DNA of 64,000 bases from Ornithodoros turicata (taxonomy: Eukaryota; Arthropoda; Arachnida; Ixodida; Argasidae): contig NC_088202.1 in NCBI RefSeq assembly GCF_037126465.1, positions 87,648,160-87,712,159 of the forward strand, given 5' to 3'. The first letter of the stretch is position 1, and each line of letters starts with the position of its first letter. Under the pieces are notes generated by a model. The model searched no databases. It saw only the letters and a program-made list of their open reading frames with translations, and was not told the origin of the DNA. A program made the translations under genes and the position numbers. This document shows positions 29,201-41,200 of the stretch, one piece after another.

Positions 29201-32200
29201 TGTCGAACGACAAGCAGCACGTACCCTTTCCAGCTGTTCTAAACCGCCTATTCCGATGCAGTCCAGTCCAAACCTTCCAGTCCAGTTCAACTTTCGTCGG
29301 TAATTCTTGCGCTACTCCGGTTCCCCGGGTTTCGGCATCAAATGTGCAATAATATAAAGAAGGGATCTATATTACGACGATGGACAACATATAATGGACA
29401 CCTAAGACTATATGATGAAGAACAACAATGAACGAGTCCCGCTCACGAGCGGTGGTGCTAATCTTTAACACTCCCCGCCAATGTAAAGCAATCAAGGGCG
29501 TAAGTACATGATGAAGTACGTTTAATAGAATGACAGTACAAGGTGCAAGAATGTTGATAATTCGCGGAGCGAGATCACGTGATGTCCACCGCCGAGACAT
29601 GTGCCTTCTTCCTTAACACCCTATATTCGACTGGTCTTGCGCCATCGGACTATCATACCTTTGGTCGACTCAGGGAGAATCTTGACAAGCGTTTGCATCC
29701 GACGAAGATATGAAATAATAAGCTGCGCATGAATGACAGCACACCCGCCCAAGAGGCCACAGGCGCTTCCCAAAAGACGGCGCACTTGCACTGAAAAGCA
29801 GGGAGCCGTGTAGAAAAATGATGGATTGTTTTCCAGAATACTCATTTTCGTTTTTCTTTAGTAAATTTTCTCATGTTACACACTGAACCACCATTGTAGT
29901 ATGAAATATAGGTAGGTTGATACATACGCTATGGATAGGGCCTCAGTTTTGCGAGTTAAATGCCTTTTTCGGATACGGGAGTTGGAGGAGAGAGGGGGAA
30001 TCCGGTGCTATTTTTATATCTGAAGTTCTGGGAGAAACCGGGGATTATTTCGAGAGTGATGGGGTTATATATTTTTTTTTTCTTTCTGTCCAGCAAGCGG
30101 CCCGCAGTTACAGGTTCACATAGTGGTCAAACAAACTAACAAACTAAACAAGCAAAACTAATTATAGGCACAAGCAGCACATGTTATTATATTAACACCT
30201 CATCCCATCGTTATTCATGTAGTTGTTGTTTGTTTGTTATATTAACTATTGTTTGTTATATTAACCGTTTGTTATATTACAGGTTTTTCCTTCATACCTT
30301 TCCTTTTTTTGCCTTTGTATATTAACTGTGCTTTGATTCTTTTGCCTTTTCGTGCTTTTTTTTTTTTGTTTTTTGTTTTTAATCGCGCACGGATTCCTAC
30401 TAGGTCGTGCACCTGATACAATGAAATACGTTGTTTGGAATATTCGTGTGGAACTCATATTTAACCCGAATTTAACATTTAATATATTAATTTAATTTAA
30501 TATTTAACCCCGCAGAACATAATCGGGAAATAATCACTACCAAGAATCGAGTTTAACCCGAAAAAAGTCAGACCTATAAATGTGAATCGTGTTTTCTCCT
30601 CAATTTGACACACCTCATGTGTCACTCTTCACTTGAATTATGCTTGCCCTCCCTGTATTTGTAATACCCATCACAAATTTCTACGACCATTAAACAGGGT
30701 CTAAACTACCTTCACGGGTCCCAAATCCAGTACCATGGCCGTCTGAAGAGCACGAAGTGCATCATAGATGGAAGATTCGTTGTGAAACTCATTGACTTTG
30801 GGCTACGTCACCTGCACGTGCAGCTCCCTGAGCCCGAAGAGAAAAACCCGAGTAAGAGGACCGAAAGGTACTGTTGGAGATCGTCGTAATTATTTTGCTT
30901 ATCCTACAGGGACTATGTTTTGGACTGCCCCGGAAATCCTGCGTCTGAAAGAACCTCGACTGCATGGCAGTCAGAAGGCAGATATTTACGCCTTCGCAGT
31001 TATCTTGCAGGAGGTGGTAACACGATCTGGGCCATTTGAGTCGCTCGAACGACTCGGGCGCACAAGAAGTCTCATGGAGCCGGAAGGTACACGATTCACT
31101 ACGGTTCAGGTTCATTGTCAAGAAAGGATAGCTTTATGTTTCCTCCTTCATAATGAACATATCCCACCCCCTTTCCTAGTTGACTTTGAACTTTTGATAC
31201 AAAATACGATCAATACGTGATTTTCAATCAGAGATCCTGGATCGCGTGAAGATGGGAACAATGCCTCCTTTCCGCCCGGAAGTGTCTCCGGACGAATGCC
31301 CCGCTGAGGTCTTGAGACTGATGCGCAGCTGCTGGGCGGAATCTCCATCGGATCGCCCTTCCATTGCTGAAGTCCGACACTGTGTGAAGAAAGTAACTAA
31401 GTACGCTCTCCCAACATTGTCCAATCGTTCTCTAAATATCATCCATATATTAGAGAGTTGTACCGTACGCAAGAAAATAGCGTGTTTACACTGTGCACGC
31501 ACTAAACGCCAAGCCGCTTTCGGGGCTATTTCCTTGCGTGTGCAGCACTACATCTCTCATTACCGCATCATGCCACAGCACCCGTGAAAAAGAATTACCG
31601 CAGCGGAAAAACTTTCCGTGTCTGAAGCTCGCCTGCCTCTAACACCCCAGCAAGATCTCCTCTTGCATTTCTCCTCCGCCGTACGGTGATGATGGCGTTA
31701 CTTGGTTTCCAGACGCAGGTTTAGGTCTTTGTTGCCCAAAGCTGCTTTCGCGCCTGAAAGCCTAGCAGGTGCAGACGCTCACTGGCCGCTTTCATCGAAA
31801 GCGAGCATCATTTCCTTTTTCTCGGTTTCATTGCTGCAAAGCAAGTCTTCAGTGTAGGGAAATGTTGCAACTGCTTAAATCAGAGTCGGTAGTTTTCAAC
31901 TTTCTCGTGTAAAACAGAGAGCTGCGAAGAATTTTGAAATTTGTAACAGAGCGTGACAATATGACCAGACGCCACCGTCTAAGCGGTGCTGACTCTATAC
32001 TCAGCTACAGCAACCAGACAGGGATAAAGTGAAGCGCAGAAATTTGTTTTTGAGCAACGTGTATCCGGAAGCCATCATGTGCACCACATGATGATGTGCA
32101 TCATGTGCATGTGTGTTCGTGTTCGCTTGAAGATGCGGATTGTTTCCCACCAGGTCTGTGTCTCTCCTGCGATTTTACACTATGTGACGAACATGGTTCG

Positions 32201-35200
32201 CTGTGGGGGCTTACCTCGTATGTTCCACAAAACTATACGGTAGTTTGTTCAATAATTCCTAATCCTAGCACAGAAGTAACAATAGGAGCATCAACACGTT
32301 TTGGTTTTTAAAATCTTTCCCCATAAATATCGATGCCCTTAACACATCTCTGAGCAACTTTTCTTATTCCTGAAGAGGAGAATGTTTTGCTGCAGCTGCT
32401 GCCTTCAGCATATCATCACCATGAAACTGGTGACTTCCTAGGTGCTTCTTTAAACGACAGAAGAAAAAAATTCGTTGCACGCAAGGCCGAGAGAATAGAG
32501 AGCGACTTCAAAGTCACATTCCTGCATAGTCGATCGTGCAAGATAAGATGTATATGCGCTGGGAAGTTGGCATAGAGCTGCGCAGCTTATGTGTGCATTT
32601 AACCATTCGTGTTCATTTAGTATCTTGGTGCAATCAATCGATCCAGTAACAGGGCTGTAATATTCTCACGTTGTGGTAGCTTTAGATTGTGGGTGAGCGA
32701 CGGATTGTCTCCGGTCGAAAAAAAAAGAATGTCGCGACCTTCCCTGCAGATGCTGTCCTTAATTTTCGGAATGACAAAGGACCACGCAGCTAATGTGACA
32801 TGATTCCATTCAGGATGTCAGCTTTAAATCCACGTCTCATTTCATGAGGGCACTGCACTTGGGGGATGGCGAATTGACGATGCATAGACGAGCTATCTGC
32901 ATTGTTTCCCCGGACCTACTATTAATACCCAGTACCAACTAGAAAAACCACCAAACGAATATCTTCCATGCATAACCATGACTTGCACACCATGATACAT
33001 ACACGAGCTTCTAACCCAGCACTGGTACAATAGCAACAGGTAAATTAATGGTGATGAATGGAGATATTCGCCACATGAGGTGCGGCCCACTGGTGTCCTG
33101 AACGACACTAAATAGGGGTCGATAGTCAGTGGAGTCAGTGAGACATCAACGGAACGGTAGGCAAACTGGCACGATGTGATCTCTCTGGGCCAAATACAAC
33201 TACTATATGTTGGTCAAGTTCCTCACCGCAATTATCTGGTCGTCTTTCGAAAGAGAACTAATCAAGAACGTTGCTTTCAGTTCCGCATACTGCCGCTTTA
33301 TGTTTTCTTTTATTTAGCCAGCTCTCTGCTCCACAAGCAGATATCTTTCCTTATATTATTTTCGATCAGTACGGCACCCTTAAAACGCTACGATGTCTCG
33401 TACAAATAAGCGACAAATGGCAGGATAAGATGACATATACGAAAAGGGAGGCTGGAGGTGGTGAGATCCACGCAGTGGCGGATCAGGAGGGAGGCGGTTG
33501 GGGGATGCTCCCCCCCCCCCCAAAAAAAAGAAAAACATCAGTTTATACATTGCATGTCCCTCTCTACCCTCCCCCACTACGCCTTCCGCCAAAGAAACCT
33601 CCCCCTCCCAAACTGAGGGTCTGAATCCGACCCCGGATCCACGAAAACCACAGCCTAATCTTGTCTTGGGTAACAAACATGTAAGGTCATTCACACCCGT
33701 TCACAGCACAGTTTCATTGAACGTGCTAACCAGGGAAGGGTAACGGTAATGGTAACGGAACGGTACATTACCGAAATTGGAGATGGTAACGATAACGGAA
33801 ACGGAAACGCATACCGCGGTCCCCCATTACCGGAAACAGAAACGGAAACGAATTTATCGTTCGGTATTGAATTCGAGTAATGGCTATTCCTGTTGTGCGA
33901 TGACATTTGAGTGACTTTTCATTTTTATGTTTTTGTTTTGACGTCTCCATTCCCTGTAATGCTCTAATACTACACGAGAGCATGGAAAGAAAGCGCAATA
34001 TTGGATGTCGAGGGAGCATACGTCGCTTACCTCGTCCCAGTCCTTATAACTCCATGACATCAACACATGACTATACTCCATCATAGCACGAGTATGACAG
34101 CCTACGATTTTTAGTTACTTATTTTGTACTTTTTTTTCATTTCACCGTGGCCATGGCAGTATTATTTACTACTGAGAGCGCCCGCTTATGAATGCGACAT
34201 TGGATGATGGTTACGCCCATCTTGAGTTGCTGGACTCCGAGTGACTGAAGACTGAAGACATGTTCCTACATTTTTTTTAATCTTGCAAGATGTGCGCATC
34301 CCAACGACGTAAAATTACTTGTGTAGTGTGTACGCGTGACACCGAAGCAGCACTTGGGCAAACCAGGGTGCTGATAGAGCCGGACGGGCTGTCCTTCCGC
34401 AGCTCTGTAACAACCGTTTCATTAGCGGAAACAGTAACGGAAACGAAACTAAAAGGCCGGTATCAGAAACGGATAACGGAAACGAAAATATAGCAGTAAC
34501 GAAAATGGAAACGGTAACCAAAATACATCCGTTATCCTTCCCTGGTGCTAACCAAGTCACGACAGAACACCATTTTGGAAAAGTGATGCCTAAGCATATC
34601 CACCCACCCCACCCCACCCCACCCCGAGTAATGTATTTTTCGTAATCCATAATTGTTCTTCAGTTATATCATTTCATACCCACGCTCAGCAATCACAACA
34701 AAACGCTCCTACGCGCTGTAATGCCAGCTACCATCCTCGCCGTCAAACTTTGAGGCTCGAGTGATCAGAGCATGGTCTGTTCCGATGTGTATTGTGGTTT
34801 CACTGATATGCTTCTCGTTCCATTCTTCGACAGGGGGCTGTCTGGCAAGAATTTCTTCGACAACTTGCTTCAACGAATGGAGCAGTATGCAAACAACTTA
34901 GAATCGTTGGTCGAAGAAAAAACGCAGTCCCTTCTAGAAGAGAAGAAACGAACCGATGAGCTGCTCTACCAGCTACTTCCAAGGTGAGCCGCACGAATTA
35001 TGCAACAATAGAGAGTTTTAGGAGACCGTTGATAAGGTGGCTTGCGTCGAACCGTATCAACCGGAACCAATCAGGGGATAAGATTCTGAGTCACGCATGA
35101 CTGCGATTGGTTCCGGTAGGCACGATAACCTTATCCACGGTATACTAAAACTCACGAATGTGTTAGGGGATTTTCGAATGTGAACTAGGCATACCTCTTG

Positions 35201-38200
35201 CAGGTAAAATACGTAGAATACGTGATTGGTGTCCGAACGTCTTTGTTGCAACTGTCGCAGAGTAGCACCTGGAAGTGTGAAATTTTACTAAAGGAATGTC
35301 GTTTGACATTATTCCCGTGGTGGCGAGTACCACAGACTATCTCTCCCGGTTGGTGGCGTTGTGTGGAAAACGGCTCTGCACGGCCTCCTCTCCGAGGCGA
35401 TAATGACATGGGTCCTGCGCGCGTGATACAACCTATGGGGGACAGGTGGGCCTCGGACTGGAGATTCTAGACAAGTATCTGTCGTACGCAGTACCATTGA
35501 TATCCTTATGTTTTTGTGAACGCCACGTCGCTCTATCTAACTTCGTTCTCCGCGCTTCGTTCTCCGCGTTCGGCCTGCGCACGGCGCACGCCATCTGTGT
35601 CGTCTGCTACAACTACATACCAACTAGCCCAGCTCCTGCTGTTCTCGTTCAACTTATTTGTTATACCATCCCCTTCATCTCATGAACCAAAATGCGGTCA
35701 AATTTTTGCAATTTTTCCCTAGACCACAAAAACAAGAGTAACCAGTCCTGACCCCGTCTCCTTTGTGTGAATAAACATATACCCCCCCCCCCCGTCGGAA
35801 CTGACAACTCCGCATTTTTTCTCCTCTAATCTGGTAGCTACTATTACACTACAGGTTACTGTCGTGTAGCAGCGTTACTGTTACAAGTGTGCACATTATC
35901 TTGACGCTGTATATCCGATTCAACAAACGGTGATAAGTGGCACCACATGAATTATGCCACGTGCTTATAAATGATCGTTCCGGAGTAGCTGCTCTCGGGT
36001 CAAGTGGAGCCCATCTTGATATTTCTCCTGTACCATCACCGTCATTGTAATGTCACCGTGCTTGGCCATTAGTTGCCCACTTGTTTGACCCGAAGCGCGA
36101 ACTGTGCTGTCTACTTGTCCTGCGCAGATACGTTGCCGACGAATTGAAGAAAGGCTCCCACGTGCAACCAGAAGCGTTTGATAGTGTGACTATTTTCTTC
36201 AGCGATATCGTAGGATTTACATCTTTGTCTGCGGACAGTTCACCAATGGAGGTGAGTATATTTTGTGCGAATTCACCGGAAACTGGCCTGAAGTGAAGTT
36301 CGGAATTGAATCGTTTGGAGAAAGAGAATTGTGTTTGACTGATATTTCTCTCCTGGTCGAGTTTGCTTGTTTTGAACGACTGTACGCGGACTACCTCCGG
36401 ATCTATGCAAATTGGAATTCATCAGTTACTGTATAGCGCATAACAAAATCTGACTTCGAGCAGGACACAAAGTGGCGCGCAGCCTTGCCTTAACCAGAGG
36501 AGCGCGTGTCATCGGGCGCTGATAGACAACTGGAAACGAGATTGGAACGATTCACTATCCCGTTGAAGGGAGGGTCGGTATGCTCAACGGAGAAATCGAA
36601 CCACGAACGAATCCATTGTGCGTACCGACCCTCCTTTCAAGGGGATAGTGGATCATCCCAATATCGTTTCCAGCGGTCTATCAGCGCTCGATGACACGCG
36701 CTCCGCTGGTTAAGGCAAGTCTGCGCGCGACTGTACTACATATATTGGCAAACGCTTCCTGGTTGGCGAAATATCACATATAGCCTCTTGTCACTACTTT
36801 GTTCAGGTGGTGACACTCCTAAACGACCTGTACACCTGCTTTGACGGCATCATCGAAATGTACGACGTGTATAAAGTGAGTATTTTGTAAAAGTTGGGTG
36901 TGTCGTAATCTTCGTAAGCAACAGTAATGAAACTGAATATACCGACTACTTAATTGGCTCACGTTGGGTCGTCTCGTAGGTGGAAACCATTGGTGATGCT
37001 TACCTCGTTGCTTCGGGGCTCCCAATTCGCAACGGCAACGAGCACGTCAGACAAATCGCTCGCATGGCACTCACTCTCCGTCACAAGCTACGTTCCTTCA
37101 AAATCAAACACCTGCCACAGCGCAAGCTACAGATTCGTATCGGAATCCACTCTGGTAAGAATTTCCGCTCGAAGCTTCACTGAACGAAGTGGCGCCTAGC
37201 ACGCCGAGTTTGGAATGGCTTCGGCTACGTTATCATCAGCTCGCGGTTATCAGAGGGATGTGACGTGGCACGTCGAGCTCAAGCGAGAGTTAATTCCTTA
37301 ATCACTGTTACGCCTGTTTCACACGAACGTTTTTCTCGTCCGTGATTTTAACGGAGGCAAAACGAACCCTTTGGAACTCATAGTGCTCGATTGCACTTAG
37401 GTTTTATTCAAATGGACTACAAAAACGGACGTGTGAAAGAGCCCTTACAGGTGCACAGTCGTTATTTTCGCGGGCTGACGTTCAGTGGCTCAGTGGTGTA
37501 GCCTGCGAAGCACATCGACGGTATCGTAATGGGCCTCTTGCACAAAGGTCTCGACCGGCCGCCGCAGCGCCAACAGCCCTCCTCTAGTGCACAGCTGGTC
37601 GTGTCCGGCGTCTTCCCAGCCTTACCGCCGTACCGGGAACGTCATCTTTTATGTGGAAACCCGTAAAGGTTTAAGACACACGACTTTTAAGAGACACAGT
37701 ATAGGCGATACATGCCTGTGTATGGAAAAACCTCCGGCTAAACGACTACAAATGGCGCTGAAAAGTACGGTTCGGAGCGTCCCTAAACGTCGTGAAACAG
37801 GCCTATAGCCTCGATCCTCCCTCGACGACAGCAGCGAAATTTTTCAAATATTCCATCAGCAGCGCGTTCGTTCAAGGAACTGCAAGTGGACAAAAGTTTT
37901 TCATAGACGCACTAAAGTCACTAGACACGACCGGCGCCTCAGCTTCGTGTACTGGGAAGCATCGACGCCATTTCCATCACGCTAGGTCGACTATCCCGCC
38001 CACCGTGACGCTTGCGGCGGCGCACGCTACATGAATCAGAGCCACGCCAGCGTGTGCATCGAGTAGCGCGTCGCGGAGTACAGACGGATAGCCCCATCAG
38101 CCCGCGAAAAATTCTTCTTCTTCTTTACTACTGTACTTTATTTTGTTCATTGCGCTTCTTAGAAGACGCGTCTTTCCTTCATCTCCAATGTGAGAGGGAG

Positions 38201-41200
38201 AAAGAGCACACTATCGCCTCTCGCGTCCTGGAAAAAGGTTAAAAGGAAACAGAACATGCAACCCAAGATAAGGCCAGTTCCGATAGAGTCACCTGATACA
38301 TTTGTTATTGTTTTGTTTCCGCAAGTTAAAGCTCATCTTCGACGCATGAGGCGGCACTGTGCTCCTTCCCCCTCTCACGTTGGGGACGAAGGAAATACGC
38401 GTCTGCGAAGATGCGCAATGAACAAAATAAAGAAAAAAGTGGCGTTCCTTCACTAATTTTTTTGCGGGCAATCTATGGAACGGATTTTTGTTCTGAAAAC
38501 GGCTACGATATCAGGTGACCGAAAGGAACAGATGTTCTCATTGGGACAACTTTGTAATTTTTATAATTAATAAGTTAATTAATGAAAGTTAATTAAGACG
38601 TTGCCTTTGGACTTTGCTAATGCCCTCCTAGGGAGTGCCCTTCAGCATATGCTATATTGCAATTGATTTCATCTTGGAAAAAGTGTTATATAATTTTTAA
38701 AAAATCTGTATACAGTTAGCTGGGACACCCTGTTGAGTTAGCTCGTATGTGCGTGTGTGTGGTTTACAGACTCAGTGTTGTACGTAACGCCGTTACAGTA
38801 ATTGTTACTTTTTTCGGTATCGGAGTGCGGATCGCGATACTTTTTTAAATTGGTATCAGGAAAGTATTTCCGTTACAAATTTATGATAACGCGATCTCCG
38901 TATCGTTACCGATACCGATACTTTTGCTTCACCGACTACGGCTGCTTTCCAATACCCCGGTTAGTCGACTGCCTAGCTGTCTAACCGGAAGTGCCGCCAT
39001 GTTAAGTCTCGTTCCAAATCTCGCCAAGTCCGCTATTCAGTCGGCTACCGCCTAGTGCGCATCCATGCAGTCTAGTTATACGCCTGACCATCTGACAGCC
39101 GGGATGGAGACGCGCGTTGACGGTACCAGCGTGCCCGATACTTCTGCTGGCTTTAAATGTAAAGTTGCACATAGTGGTATGTTTTTTAAAACTGCGTAGA
39201 GAGTTGCAACACATGTTTAGTTGTGAAGGTGACAGTTTATGCACAATGTCCTACAAACTTAGCGCATTAGAGTCCTGCTGCGCTTGCGCCGTACGCATTT
39301 CTTGCGTGAGCAACGAGATGGCGCCACAGGCGCCTCGGCTAGGCAAGCCTGTTCCAATAGTGACAAGCAAGGGGTCTACTCAGCTGCCTAGTCATGCGGC
39401 TTCGCGGGCGCGAATTGGAACGCAGCCTATATTCCTTACTCTTATTCATTGTCAATGGTTCGCCTATCCCTCGACAAAAAGCCTGTGTACACGCCTACGT
39501 GCTCCGTAACGGGAATTATGGAATTATACCAAACACATGTTCACGTTTTTTTCTTTGAACCCGGAGGAAATGGCCACGCTGTGCTCAACAAAAGCGTTCA
39601 GGTCAACGAACAGAGGTCAAGGCCTTGACAGTGGGCTCTGGATTCCACTGCTAAGCTGCCATGTCACGCTCACATATGCTGTGGTATTGTTAACTTCAGA
39701 TAAGTTTCCTTCGTAATTGGACTGCGTAGGCCTGACACTAACGTAATTGTCATACTGGCCTCTGTCAGCTACGGAGAGACCACGGCCTGCTAGGATGGCA
39801 GAAGAAGACTTTGTGAACCAGCTCTTGATAAAAGCCAAGCAAAGTGTCCGTGCTACATAATAAATATACTGTTTTGTTTTGTTTTGTTTTACTGCAAAAC
39901 TGCCTTCTCCCAATTTGCTACTATACAGATGGGGTGTTCACGTAAGCGAGATTTCTATGTTGCATCATCTTCGTATTTCAAACTAAAGTATCGGATGAAG
40001 TATCGCGTTGCTCTTTTTAAGTAACGATAGCGGTACTCGATTACTTCAAAAAAGAAGTATCCATATCGGTGTTCCGATACTTTTAACTGAAGTAACAAGT
40101 ATCGGTATTGCGATACGGTAACGGGTTTTCGGTAACGGGTACAACAGTTTTACTTGGACGCTGTAACAATACCCATGTACTCATTACTCATTTTCTTAGG
40201 TCCCTGTGTGGCAGGAGTCGTGGGACTGAAGATGCCAAAGTACTGCCTCTTTGGAGACACTGTAAACACTGCTTCTCGTATGGAAACCACAGGAGAGGGT
40301 AAGGCGTGCTCCACAGATGACCCACTCTCGTCACCTGCATGCAGACGCATCACTGAATGCATATGCATTGTGAACATTGCAGCCTTGAAGATACATATCA
40401 GTTCTAAAGTGAAGGAACTATTGGAGGAATTTGGCACGTTCGAAATCACTCTGCGCGGCGAAGTGCAGGTTAAGGTATGTATAGTGTCACCTCTTCGACT
40501 ACAGCGCGTTCTAACAACGATCAGGAGCCTCCTTTACTTCCGTTTCTTTTTTTCTTTCTTTTAAACGGACAGCAAAGGGACCCATTGTAATCGATGGAGC
40601 TGTCGTGTGAGACTTTAATTATCCTGCAATTAGTCAGTAACTCCCAATTATGATCCAATTATGTTTGATCACGTTCAAACATAAATTCGGCTGCGGTATT
40701 GTTGACAAAATAGGGGTGTTTTACTTATTAATTTTTATTTAATGCGTTACAGATTTAAAAATAAAAATAAAGGCTATGAGAGCAGCATTGATACCATTTC
40801 TGCGGGCTGGTTACACGGCCATGCAGACGACCTGTGGAAAAGAGCGTGTAACTACTAGACGACTAATTACCCCTAAAATTAATTAACTATTCAATTAGAT
40901 GTTTTGGCGAAAATGCGAGACAGGGGAATTCCAGGCGACCATTATTTGAATTCACCCTCTTTCTCAACAATCCTGAAACGAGCAGGTTCCTTCAGATATA
41001 AATCACCAGACTCTGGTATGCAAATGAGGCGAAACCAGAACTACCAGAACGAGGACGTCCGCCCGTCCGCGTAGCCCGCCCGCCAGAATATCTCGCTCAG
41101 CTCAGAAGCACTTTCAAGCGCGAAAGTCATCGAATTACGAAGTCAATTGCGTGAAGTGACTTTTTGGAATATCTTTCAGGGAAAGGGCACCATGACAACG

